This document shows positions 9,127 to 16,998 of a stretch of 64,000 bases of DNA, one piece after another. The position numbers and the translations under genes were made by a program. A model generated the notes under the pieces. The model was not told the DNA's origin. It searched no databases and worked only from the letters and a program-made list of their open reading frames with translations. How positions within the stretch are numbered: the first letter of the stretch is position 1; each line of letters begins with the position of its first letter. The stretch is from Campylobacter sp. CCS1377 (GTDB lineage: Bacteria; Campylobacterota; Campylobacteria; Campylobacterales; Campylobacteraceae): NCBI RefSeq assembly GCF_040008265.1, contig NZ_CP155620.1, forward strand, positions 1,736,001-1,800,000, given 5' to 3'.

Positions 9127-9714
9127 ATGACTCCCAAAATTAAAATAAATAGACCAAGTTTTCAAGAAGCACAAAATTATCTTAAGTTAAGCGATCATTA
9201 TGCTTTGCAAGAAAATGCATTAAAAAAATATTTACAAAAATTTATCCAAAAAATGATGATATAGATGATATTTTGATAAAAACATTATCGTTAAATGATT
9301 TTTTTATAGTACTAATATTTTTTCAATTTTTCCAGTTGCTAAATATGCAAAAAATTTGAAAATTGATAAGGATTTGAAAAATAAAGATTTAACCTTAGCT
9401 AACAAAATAGCAAATGTTAAAATAAATGGAGTAGATAAAAATTTTTATTCTTTTGTAATAAGTATTGTTCACATCACAAACCTTTAGTTTTCCCTATAAT
9501 ATGATTATTATGCAGATAAAAGTATTAACATATTTTCAATTTCAAAAAGAATAAGGTTGTAGAAGAATTTATTGATTGTTATAAAATAAATAATTTTAAT
9601 ATAAAAGGAATTGATACATATTGATGACAGCTAGGTAAGACTGCATTTCCAAGAAATTACAAAAAGCGAAGTAATAAAAAGCATGATTGATTCAAGTATT
9701 TATAATAATTTTTA
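9127..9714 (+). pseudogene. Decayed gene of unknown function
   Basis: From an ATG at 9127 the sequence reads MTPKIKINRPSFQEAQNYLK, then continues over several frames: DDILIKTLSLNDF, then FPVAKYAKNLKIDKDLKNKD, then KINGVDKNFYSFV, then HHKPLVFPIYDYYADKS, then KVVEEFIDCYKINNFN. The pieces are in consistent order on one strand and have normal campylobacter composition, so this is a single gene of about 190 codons broken by at least four shifts or stops. The piece with 'H-x-P-x-x-FPIYD' recalls a set of uncharacterised bacterial proteins, but I cannot name the family. It lies between the restriction locus and the alcohol dehydrogenase promoter. Confidence 0.5.
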
Positions 9715-9732
9715 AAAATTTAAACTTTCCTC

Positions 9733-9763
9733 TTGACTTATAGCTACTCTAATGCTTTATAAT
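9733..9763 (+). promoter_or_regulatory. Second MerR-type promoter with 19-bp spacer
   Basis: TTGACT at 9733-9738 and TATAAT at 9758-9763 are separated by exactly 19 bp. The spacer holds the dyad TTATAG-CTA-CTCTAA. From -35 to -10 it closely matches the promoter at 1741-1771. It lies 28 bp upstream of the alcohol dehydrogenase ATG, as its twin does from the ATG at 1799. Confidence 0.8.
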
Positions 9764-9791
9764 TATAAAAATCAAAAACAAGGAGAGAAAA

Positions 9792-10871
9792 ATGGATTCT
9801 AAAATCTTTTTAGAAAATGGTCGCATTAAAAGTAAAGGCTATGCTATGCTTAACAAAGATGCGAAATTTACACCTTTTGAATTCACTCGTCATGCCATAG
9901 GCGATAATGATATTTTGATTAAAATTTTATACGCAGGGATTTGCCATAGCGATATACACACTGCAAGAAGTGAGTGGGGAGAGGCTACTTATCCTTGCGT
10001 GCCAGGACATGAGATAGCCGGTGAAGTCATCGCCATAGGTAAGAATGTAAGCAAATTTAAAGTGGGCGATTACGCAGGGGTTGGATGTATGGTAAATTCG
10101 TGCGGAGAATGTGAAGCGTGCAAAAAATCACAAGAGCAATTTTGCGAAAAAGGACAAACCATTTACACTTATAATAGTTGCGATATTTTTCATGGCAATG
10201 AAAACACTTATGGAGGCTACTCAAATAACATAGTCGTAAGCGAGAAATTCGCTGTTTGTGTGCCAAAAGATGCACCGATGGAAAAGGTCGCACCCCTACT
10301 TTGTGCAGGCATTACCACTTATTCGCCACTTAAATTTTCAAACATTAAAGAAGGCTCAAGCGTTGCCGTAGCTGGATTTGGCGGACTTGGAATGATGGCG
10401 GTTAAATACGCTGTGAAAATGGGTGCAAAAGTGAGTGTTTTTGCTAGAAATGAAAACAAAAAATCCGATGCTTTAGCTATGGGAGTGAGTTCTTTTTACA
10501 CAAGCACGGACAAAAACGCCGTAAAAGAACGCTTTGATCTTATCATCTCAACCATTCCAACCCCTTATGATCCAAGTGCTTATATGGATTTGCTTAAATT
10601 TGGCGGTGAAATGGCGATAGTAGGCTTACCACCTCACGAAGTTGCTCCAAGTATCAGCGTAACAACCTTTGTGCATAAAGCAGGTAAAAAAGTCTATGGT
10701 TCGCTAATTGGCGGGATCGCAGAGACTCAAGAAATGCTTGATTTTTCACTTAAAAATCAAATTTATCCAGAAACTGAACTCATCACCTCAAAAGACATCG
10801 ATAAAGCTTATGAAAACTTAACTTCAGGAAAAGCAAAATTCCGCTATGTGATCGATATGAGAGATGAGTAA
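9792..10871 (+). CDS. Zinc-dependent alcohol dehydrogenase / aldehyde reductase (CAD/YahK type)
   Basis: A 359-aa medium-chain dehydrogenase. The catalytic zinc ligands are present (GICHSDIH with Cys, then GHEIAGEV), as are the four structural zinc cysteines in CGECEACKKSQEQFC and a Rossmann motif GFGGLGMMAVKYA. The cinnamyl alcohol dehydrogenase/YahK subgroup mostly reduces aldehydes with NADPH. The promoter is of MerR type with a 19-bp spacer and matches the one next to the AdhR-like regulator. Aldehyde detoxification is therefore the likely role. The C. jejuni counterpart I remember is Cj1548c, also next to an hsd locus. RBS aaggaga precedes the ATG. A hairpin at 10873-10897 follows the stop. 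Confidence 0.88.
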   Translation: MDSKIFLENGRIKSKGYAMLNKDAKFTPFEFTRHAIGDNDILIKILYAGICHSDIHTARSEWGEATYPCVPGHEIAGEVIAIGKNVSKFKVGDYAGVGCMVNSCGECEACKKSQEQFCEKGQTIYTYNSCDIFHGNENTYGGYSNNIVVSEKFAVCVPKDAPMEKVAPLLCAGITTYSPLKFSNIKEGSSVAVAGFGGLGMMAVKYAVKMGAKVSVFARNENKKSDALAMGVSSFYTSTDKNAVKERFDLIISTIPTPYDPSAYMDLLKFGGEMAIVGLPPHEVAPSISVTTFVHKAGKKVYGSLIGGIAETQEMLDFSLKNQIYPETELITSKDIDKAYENLTSGKAKFRYVIDMRDE

Positions 10872-10872
10872 A

Positions 10873-10897
10873 TTTAGGGCTCTTAAGGAGCCTTAAA
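10873..10897 (+). terminator. Hairpin after the alcohol dehydrogenase
   Basis: A 10-bp stem with one G-U pair (TTTAGGGCTC / GAGCCTTAAA) and a 5-nt loop lies right after the stop codon. The following T run is weak (TTCATTT), so termination may be partial. Confidence 0.55.
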
Positions 10898-11038
10898 TTC
10901 ATTTACCTTATACGGTAATTAAAGCTATTACGAAATAATTTAATACAAACTTGCATTGATGCCACTTTCATATCTAAACAATGTTTGGCGGATATGCTAT
11001 TTATACATCTTTATATAAATTTATATGAAAGGCATTTT

Positions 11039-11671
11039 GTGAAAGATTATGATTTTATCCCCATTGATTTCGAATCTTATTTAAGAAAAGAGCATTTTAG
11101 GTTTTTTAGTGCAAATCCTTGCGGCTTTTCGCTAAGTGTAGAACTTGAAGTGCAAAATTTATTAAATCAAAAACAAAAAGGATATAGCTTTTTTAGTCTT
11201 ATTCTTTATTGTATTTCTAGGAGTGTGAATGAGATAGCAGAGTTTAGAATGGATTATAAAGATAAGATTTTAGGCTATTATGAAATATCTCACCCAAGCT
11301 ATACAATTTTTCATAAAAATAGCGAGACTTTTAGCTCCCTTTGGAGTGAGTATGATGAGGATTTTGCTAAATTTAATGAGAATATGCAAAGTGATAAAGC
11401 GGAGTTTGGAGAGAATCTAAGCTATGAGGCAAAGACGACAAATTTGCCAAATATATTTTTTGTATCTTCGCTTCCTTGGATTGATTTTAAGGATTTTAAT
11501 TTGCAAATTGATAGAAGTAAATTTTATGCACCTATCTTTACACTTTCTAAAATAAAAGATTCTAAAATTTTGCTAAATATTAATGTTAATCACGCTATTT
11601 GTGATGGTTATCATGTATCAAAGTTTATAGAAACTTTGCAAGAGAGTATTAATGCTTTAGAAGTTATTTGA
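11039..11671 (+). CDS. CAT-like (chloramphenicol acetyltransferase family) protein
   Basis: A protein of 210 aa from the GTG at 11039, preceded by a Shine-Dalgarno-like AAAGG; an in-frame start at 10985 would add 18 poorly supported residues. The family N-terminus aligns from IDFESYLRKEHFRFF. The catalytic motif HxxxDG is intact as HAICDG in NVNHAICDGYHVSKF. Type A CATs are trimeric enzymes that transfer acetyl from acetyl-CoA to chloramphenicol, but divergent chromosomal members often do not give resistance. There is no mobile element beside it. The HxlR gene that follows is convergent. Confidence 0.75.
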   Translation: MKDYDFIPIDFESYLRKEHFRFFSANPCGFSLSVELEVQNLLNQKQKGYSFFSLILYCISRSVNEIAEFRMDYKDKILGYYEISHPSYTIFHKNSETFSSLWSEYDEDFAKFNENMQSDKAEFGENLSYEAKTTNLPNIFFVSSLPWIDFKDFNLQIDRSKFYAPIFTLSKIKDSKILLNINVNHAICDGYHVSKFIETLQESINALEVI

Positions 11672-11772
11672 TGATTATAAAAGCGACAAAGAAAGAGGTT
11701 GAATACTAAGGCTTGACTACTTTTAGAGGTACAATTTAGGAGAGCTTAGATAAATCACAAAAATGCTATAGT

Positions 11773-12135
11773 TTATTCTTTGGTAGTCTTACTACTTTTA
11801 TACTCCTCGCCCCAATCACACATAGCTTGTAAAATAGAAATAAAGCTTTTTCCTTTAGGTGATAGGCTATATTCTACCTTTGATGGGATTTGTGGATATT
11901 CTTTACGGATAATAAACCCATCATTCTCTGGCTCACGCAAGACATTGGTTAAGGTTTTAAATGATATGGGAGAGAGGATCCTATTTAGCTCATTATAACG
12001 CACAATGTTTTCTTTATAAAGGCAATAAAGCACACTCATTTTGTATTTGCCTGCAATAAGCGATAGTGTGTAGTTAAACCCACATTCTTGATAATTACAA
12101 CTTGAATTTTTGGTATTTTGCATATTTTCCTCCAA
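11773..12135 (-). CDS. HxlR-family transcriptional regulator
   Basis: A 120-aa winged-helix protein of the HxlR family: FNYTLSLIAGKYKMSVLYCL, FKTLTNVLREPENDGFIIRK and VEYSLSPKGKSF are the family landmarks. Two cysteines (13 and 18) lie just before the first helix, in the region of the redox-sensing cysteine of YodB/HypR-type members. The gene is divergent from the MFS transporter at 12262, with a perfect inverted repeat at 12152-12163 between them. It probably represses the transporter and itself, and perhaps the quinone reductase at 13903. Orthologous regulators in C. jejuni (Cj1546/Cj1556) lie in the same neighbourhood, as I recall. Confidence 0.85.
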   Translation of the reverse strand: MEENMQNTKNSSCNYQECGFNYTLSLIAGKYKMSVLYCLYKENIVRYNELNRILSPISFKTLTNVLREPENDGFIIRKEYPQIPSKVEYSLSPKGKSFISILQAMCDWGEEYKSSKTTKE

Positions 12136-12151
12136 TCGTTTAAATATGTTT

Positions 12152-12163
12152 AGTATTTATACT
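12152..12163. promoter_or_regulatory. Inverted repeat, candidate HxlR operator
   Basis: The perfect 12-bp palindrome AGTATTTATACT lies in the divergent gap between the HxlR gene and the MFS gene. HxlR-family operators are usually short AT-rich inverted repeats with GTA/TAC arms. A partial second copy (AGTATCTTACT) follows at about 12176. Confidence 0.5.
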
Positions 12164-12261
12164 TTACTTTTAGATAGTATCTTACTTTATTTTACGTATT
12201 GACATTATAACTTACACAAATTAAAATCGTGAGTTTAATTTTTCGAAAAAAGGTTTTTTTA

Positions 12262-13452
12262 ATGCAACAATCAAGTATAACTATAAACAATACTTATCAA
12301 ATCAAGATCTTAATCACACTTTGTCTAGGTGTGTTTGGGCTTATCAGTATGGAGCTTGGGGTGATGGGGATCATACCGCTTATATCGGAGAAATTTGGCG
12401 TGAGTGTCAGCGATGCAGGGTGGAGCGTGAGTATATTTGCACTTGTTGTGATGTGTTGTGCGCCTATTGCACCTATGCTTTGTGCGAATTTTAATCCTAA
12501 AAAACTTATGCTTTTTTGTTTGACTATTTTTTCTCTTAGCTCTTTGGCAAGTATGTTTGTAAATGATTTTTGGTTACATTTGATTTTAAGAGCTATCCCC
12601 GCTTTTTTTCATCCTATTTATCTCGCACTTGCTTTTAGCACAGCTGCAAATTTAGCAGATGATAAAAGTAAAGTGCCTCATATAGTTGCAAAGATTTTTA
12701 TGGCTATTAGTGCGGGGTTGGTTCTTGGTGTACCACTGAGTAGCTATTTTGGTGGGAATTTTAGCTTTGAAATGGCAATGGCTTTTTATGTGGCGATCAA
12801 TTCTTTAGCGTTTTTTATTACTTTGTTTTTTATGCCTGATTTTAAAAAGACAAGTAGGATAAAGGTAGGAAAACAGCTTTTAAGTCTAAGATATGCGCTT
12901 TTGTGGGTTTCTATGCTTGCTGTTTTTTGTATTTCGACGGGGTATTTGGGTTTTTATTCTTATTATTCTGAATTTTTGTTTAGTGTAAGTAAAATGAGCT
13001 TCACAAATATTAGTTTAGCGCTTTTTATTTATGGCTTTGCAAGTATTATCGGCAATAATATCGCAGGTAAAACTTTAGTCAATCATTCAAATCAAACGCT
13101 TATATTTACTTCTATGGCGATGATTTTGATATATGCTTTGATTTTTGCAAATGCAGTGCAATTTGCAATCATGCTTACATTGAGCTTGGTTTTGGGAATT
13201 TTAAATGGAGTTATGAATAATGCAATGCATTATATCATTACTTTTCCTTTCCCTAGGGCAAAAGATTTTACCAACGGGCTTTTTATAAGCGTTTCAAATA
13301 TTTCTATCAGTGTGGGTGCTACTCTTTGTGGTTTAGTCATTTCTATAAAAGAAACTAAATATATTGCGATAAGTTCTATTATCATGGTGGGTTTAGGGCT
13401 TATTTTGGTATTGGTTAGGATGAAATTAGAAGATAAAAGGTTGAAAATTTAG
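12262..13452 (+). CDS. MFS efflux transporter (AraJ/YdhP-like)
   Basis: A 12-TM major facilitator protein of 396 aa. I choose ATG 12262 over the in-frame GTG at 12229, because AAAGG lies 8-9 bp upstream of the ATG and the first TM (IKILITLCLGVFGLISMELG) then starts normally. The motif GVMGIIPLISEKFGVSVSDAG is characteristic of the AraJ/YdhP/NepI group of drug or sugar efflux proteins. The HxlR regulator is divergent, and the AAC(6')-like gene starts 7 bp after its stop, so 12262-14487 is probably one operon of stress and drug-response genes. Confidence 0.82.
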   Translation: MQQSSITINNTYQIKILITLCLGVFGLISMELGVMGIIPLISEKFGVSVSDAGWSVSIFALVVMCCAPIAPMLCANFNPKKLMLFCLTIFSLSSLASMFVNDFWLHLILRAIPAFFHPIYLALAFSTAANLADDKSKVPHIVAKIFMAISAGLVLGVPLSSYFGGNFSFEMAMAFYVAINSLAFFITLFFMPDFKKTSRIKVGKQLLSLRYALLWVSMLAVFCISTGYLGFYSYYSEFLFSVSKMSFTNISLALFIYGFASIIGNNIAGKTLVNHSNQTLIFTSMAMILIYALIFANAVQFAIMLTLSLVLGILNGVMNNAMHYIITFPFPRAKDFTNGLFISVSNISISVGATLCGLVISIKETKYIAISSIIMVGLGLILVLVRMKLEDKRLKI

Positions 13453-13459
13453 GTTTATT

Positions 13460-13894
13460 ATGGTAAAAAAAGCTAACAAAAATGATAACGAAACAATAGC
13501 AAATTTAGCCCTTTTGCTTTGGCCAAATCATAATTTAAAAGATTTGGAGCAAGAATTTTTAGAAATTTTAGAAGATAAAAAATCTGTTATTTTTCTAAAA
13601 TATATGGGTATAGAGGCAATAGGCTTTGCCTATGTGAGTTTAAGAAATGATTATGTAGAGGGATCTTCTAGCTCTCCTGTAGGATATTTAGAAGGGATTT
13701 TTATAAAAGAAGAATTTCGCAAACGCGGTTTTGCTAAAGAATTATTAGAGTTTTGCGAAAAATGGGCAAAAAAGCAAGGTGCAAAGGAATTCGCAAGTGA
13801 TTGTGAATTAGAAAACCAAAAAAGTCTTAGTTTTCACAAAGCTTTGGGCTTTAGTGAGGCAAATAGAATTGTTTGTTTTATCAAAAAATTATAG
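13460..13894 (+). CDS. AAC(6')-like GNAT acetyltransferase
   Basis: A 144-aa GNAT protein. The order YVSLRNDYVEGSSSSPVGYL, EGIFIKEEFRKRGFAKELL (acetyl-CoA motif A, R-x-x-G-x-A), EFASDCELENQKSLSFHKAL and GFSEANRIVCFIKKL follows the AAC(6')-I aminoglycoside 6'-N-acetyltransferases closely, and length matches (about 145 aa). It is most likely an aminoglycoside-type acetyltransferase; whether it gives kanamycin or tobramycin resistance at native expression is unknown. It lies between the MFS pump and the mdaB-like gene, with short gaps on both sides. Base composition is like that of its neighbours, so recent import is not obvious. Confidence 0.8.
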   Translation: MVKKANKNDNETIANLALLLWPNHNLKDLEQEFLEILEDKKSVIFLKYMGIEAIGFAYVSLRNDYVEGSSSSPVGYLEGIFIKEEFRKRGFAKELLEFCEKWAKKQGAKEFASDCELENQKSLSFHKALGFSEANRIVCFIKKL

Positions 13895-13902
13895 GAGAAA
13901 AG

Positions 13903-14487
13903 ATGAAAAATATACTTTTATTAAATGGAGCTAAAAGTTTTGGGCATTCTGGTGGGAAGCTAAATGATACCTTACACGAAGTGGCAAAAGAAAGTCTTTT
14001 AAGTTTAGGATTAAATGTTGATGAAACGCATATTGATAAAGGCTATGACATAGAAAAAGAAGTCGCAAAAATCTTAAATTCCGATGCAATCATCTATCAA
14101 ATGCCCAGCTGGTGGATGGGTGAGCCTTGGATAGTGAAAAAATACATTGATGAGGTATTTACTGCAGGACATGGAAAACTTTATGCAAATGATGGCAGAA
14201 GTAGAGAAGATACAAGTAAAAAATACGGCAGCGGTGGGCTTATAAGAGATAAAAAATATATGTTTTCTCTTACTTGGAATGCACCGCTTGAAGCATTTAA
14301 TAAAAAGGATCAATTTTTCGAAGGTGTGGGCGTAGATGGAGTGTATTTACATCTACACAAGACAAATCAATTTTTGGGGATGAGTGCATTACCAACTTTT
14401 ATCTGCAATGATGTGATTAAAAATCCACAAGTACAAGATTATATCAAAGATTATAAAGAACATTTATTAAAAGTATTTCAAATCTAA
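13903..14487 (+). CDS. mdaB: MdaB-like NAD(P)H quinone reductase (flavodoxin fold)
   Basis: A 194-aa protein of the MdaB/NQO flavodoxin-fold family: NILLLNGAKSFGHSGGKLND (FMN/FAD phosphate loop), YQMPSWWMGEPWIVKKYIDE, and SLTWNAPLEAF with the adjacent FEGVGVDGVYLHL. MdaB reduces quinones by two electrons and protects from oxidative stress. The ATG at 13903 follows a strong AGGAG; an upstream in-frame ATG at 13873 lies within the end of the acetyltransferase gene and is unlikely. A second, headless copy of its 3' end lies at 15651-15838. The C. jejuni counterpart I recall is Cj1545c. Confidence 0.85.
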   Translation: MKNILLLNGAKSFGHSGGKLNDTLHEVAKESLLSLGLNVDETHIDKGYDIEKEVAKILNSDAIIYQMPSWWMGEPWIVKKYIDEVFTAGHGKLYANDGRSREDTSKKYGSGGLIRDKKYMFSLTWNAPLEAFNKKDQFFEGVGVDGVYLHLHKTNQFLGMSALPTFICNDVIKNPQVQDYIKDYKEHLLKVFQI

Positions 14488-14570
14488 AGGGCAATTAACC
14501 ACCTTTTTGGAAAAATATTTTAAAATCAATTTAGAGGATGCTATAATCTATATTTTCACAAGGAGAAAAA

Positions 14571-15680
14571 GTGCCAGATAATACACAAAAGTATATTAAA
14601 TTCATAAAGATGGCAGCGTTAAGTAGTATAGGGCTTTATTTGTTGGCTTTTTTTGTAGGTATTGCATGGGATTTTATTTTAAGTATGCTTTTGGGTTTAG
14701 CTTCTTTAATGAGTTTTTTAGTCGCTATTTATGGGGTTACAAAGCATTCAAGTGCGAAAGATTTGTTTGCTAATCTTTTTATAATTGCTTGTATTGTTAT
14801 TGTTTTTGTAACCTTTTTTATTATGGAGCTTGGTTTAGCAGACATAAAGTATTTTGCTCCCCATACCATTATGTTGTTATTTATGTTTGCTTGTGCGATT
14901 TTTATACCATTTAAAAATCTGCATTATGAGCTTGCAAGAGTAAGCTCTCAAAAAACTTTTATCTATGCTTTTTGGTATTATCCTATAGCGATTTTTCTTT
15001 TGATAGCTTTTTCATTCTTTGCAAGAATTCGTTATGAGATTATGTATAGATTAGAATTTGTAGCATTATCTTTACTATTTATAAGTGCGATTTTTTATAT
15101 CGTTGCTTGGAGTAAGGTAAAAGAGCTTTCTTATGAGCTTAAAGAGATAAAAGAGTATCAAACCTATAAAGGCAATTTGGCTTTTGTAAAAATACTTTTT
15201 GCTTTAGTTGGGATCTTGTTTGTATGTAATGCCTTACCTATATTTAGATATTACTTGGGGATTTTTGTCTTTCCAATAGAGATTGCTGGGCTTATAGCTT
15301 GTGTTTTATTTGCTAAAAATACTAAAAAATGGCTTTTGGTATTGTATTGGATACTTTCATTTTTACCTCCAATTCTTATTGCTTATTATGGATTGCATTT
15401 TGAGTGGTTTTCTGTATTAGCCAATATTGCCACAATCTTGTTTTTTCTACATCTTAGCAAAATTACTCAAGTAGAGCCTTTTAAGATTATTGCATATATT
15501 TATGCAGGTTTGTTGTTTATTAACATAGTATTAGCTATTATGTTATGGGATATTAAGCCCATGCTTTCAAGTCCTATAGCGTTTGAACTCGCAATATTAC
15601 GAGAATTACTTGTTGGTGTATTATTTATACTTGGGACTTTGATGATGAAAAAAGACAAAATGAGTTTTTTGAAGATGTAG
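14571..15680 (+). CDS. Multi-TM membrane protein of unknown function, C-terminus altered by recombination
   Basis: A 369-aa protein from a GTG start with a strong AGGAG 6 bp upstream; a TATAAT-like -10 lies near 14544. About ten hydrophobic segments are visible. It is a paralogue of the 401-aa protein at 43224: both have a segment of the type HYELARVSSQKTFIYAFWYY / YYEIARVTKQKYFINAFWAY between TM segments. I do not recognise a function. The last ~10 codons (KKDKMSFLKM) lie in a different frame over the start of an mdaB tail copy, so the natural C-terminus has probably been replaced. It is shorter than its paralogue by 32 residues. Confidence 0.65.
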   Translation: MPDNTQKYIKFIKMAALSSIGLYLLAFFVGIAWDFILSMLLGLASLMSFLVAIYGVTKHSSAKDLFANLFIIACIVIVFVTFFIMELGLADIKYFAPHTIMLLFMFACAIFIPFKNLHYELARVSSQKTFIYAFWYYPIAIFLLIAFSFFARIRYEIMYRLEFVALSLLFISAIFYIVAWSKVKELSYELKEIKEYQTYKGNLAFVKILFALVGILFVCNALPIFRYYLGIFVFPIEIAGLIACVLFAKNTKKWLLVLYWILSFLPPILIAYYGLHFEWFSVLANIATILFFLHLSKITQVEPFKIIAYIYAGLLFINIVLAIMLWDIKPMLSSPIAFELAILRELLVGVLFILGTLMMKKDKMSFLKM

Positions 15681-15838
15681 GCGTAGATGGAGTGTATTTG
15701 CATTTACACAAAGCAAATCAGTTTTTGGGTATGAGTGCGTTACCTACTTTTATCTGCAATGATGTGATGAAAAATCCACAAGTAGAGAAATATATTAAGA
15801 ATTATAAAGCACATTTATTGAAGGTGTTTGGAAATTAA
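15651..15838 (+). pseudogene. mdaB: Duplicated 3' end of the mdaB-like gene
   Basis: From about 15651 one frame reads EFFEDVGVDGVYLHLHKANQ and then FLGMSALPTFICNDVMKNPQ, ending HLLKVFGN before a TAA at 15838. This matches the last ~57 residues of the quinone reductase at 13903-14487 with about ten substitutions. There is no start and no upstream part, so it is a remnant. The 369-aa membrane gene has been placed between the two copies and its 3' end overlaps the remnant. Confidence 0.85.
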
Positions 15839-15844
15839 GGAAAA

Positions 15845-15882
15845 TTCAAGGGCTTAAACGCTTGAAAATCTTTTAATTTTTT
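15845..15882 (+). terminator. Hairpin and T run after the mdaB remnant
   Basis: TTCAAG (15845-15850) pairs with CTTGAA (15861-15866) across a 10-nt loop, followed by a T-rich run (TTTTAATTTTTT). Confidence 0.5.
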
Positions 15883-15960
15883 GATTTAGACATCACTTAA
15901 AGATTTAAAAAAGCATTTTCTTGTAAAATCATCTTTTATAAATTTTTAAAAGATAGATGG

Positions 15961-16983
15961 ATGAATAAAGAAAATATAAATGAATTTGAAAATTTTAAGC
16001 GACAATTTTTTCTGATAATGGATTTTTTAAAGCAATATTTAGTAGTGATAAGCACTAGTAGTATTTTTATAAGTTTTGCTTTAGGAACTTTGATTTTAAC
16101 CCAATATTTTCTTTTTACTATTAATTTTATCCCTGACTTTAGTAAAGACTTGATTATTTCTATTATTTTTTTAACAGCTTGGGCGGGAATTGTATTTGCT
16201 CCATTTTTTATTATTTTTTGTATTGCACCTTTATTCTTTTTTAAAGAAATTTTAAAAAATATTTCTGATATTAAAACTGAGCAAAAAGTGTATTTTATAT
16301 TTTTGCCTATGATAATATCTAGTATTGGAGCTTTTGTAGTTTTTTATTTTTTGGATAACATTGTTAATTTCTTTTCAAATTTAAATTCCTTAGTATATGC
16401 TATAACTCCTTTATTTCCATTTATTGTTGCTTCATTATTTTTATTTGGTATAAAGAAATTTTTTATAAAAGAATTTTACTCTAGCATAGCATTATTTTTT
16501 GTAAATTTATGTGTTTTATTTTGTGGATTTTGCTTTATTATTTTATTTTTTAAAATTCAAGATACCATTAGTTTAATAGTTACGTATATTCTATACTATG
16601 CAATTGTTTTTGTATGGCTTTCTATCATTCATAAAAAATATACTTTATTATTCGCTACTATATTTGCATTTATTTTGGCGGTTATTAAGTTAAACCCTTA
16701 TATTATTAGAATAAGCAAAATAGGCAATTACAATCAAAGCTTTATGCTTTATAATAAAACCGAAGTTAAAGAATTACTAGACTTTAATCATATTCCTATT
16801 TTTAAAGAAAACAATGCAACTTTGATTGTAAAAGATTTGTATATACTTTCAAATATTGGAGAAAGTTATTTGATTAAAAACGGTGAAAACAATACCTTTT
16901 CTTTGGATAAAAAAAGTGTTTTTAGTCTTTTAAACAACAAAGATTTAAACAAAACAATTTCAAATTTAAGTAAGAAAAACTAA
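15961..16983 (+). CDS. Multi-TM membrane protein of unknown function
   Basis: A 340-aa protein with about eight strongly hydrophobic segments in residues 30-245 and a soluble C-terminal domain (about 245-340). No motif of a known transporter or enzyme is visible. The composition (very rich in Phe, Ile, Lys and Asn) is typical of poorly conserved campylobacter membrane proteins. It ends 15 bp before the convergent pseudouridine synthase gene. It marks the border between the accessory region to the left and conserved housekeeping genes to the right. Confidence 0.6.
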   Translation: MNKENINEFENFKRQFFLIMDFLKQYLVVISTSSIFISFALGTLILTQYFLFTINFIPDFSKDLIISIIFLTAWAGIVFAPFFIIFCIAPLFFFKEILKNISDIKTEQKVYFIFLPMIISSIGAFVVFYFLDNIVNFFSNLNSLVYAITPLFPFIVASLFLFGIKKFFIKEFYSSIALFFVNLCVLFCGFCFIILFFKIQDTISLIVTYILYYAIVFVWLSIIHKKYTLLFATIFAFILAVIKLNPYIIRISKIGNYNQSFMLYNKTEVKELLDFNHIPIFKENNATLIVKDLYILSNIGESYLIKNGENNTFSLDKKSVFSLLNNKDLNKTISNLSKKN

Positions 16984-16998
16984 AATGATTTTAAAAAT

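Noticed and set aside
11713-11735. TTGACT ... TACAAT resembling the MerR-type promoters
   Set aside because: The spacer is only 11 bp and there is no dyad; the nearest gene on this strand is far away.
11773-11998. Plus-strand ORF over the HxlR gene
   Set aside because: Shadow of the HxlR frame with no RBS and no family resemblance.
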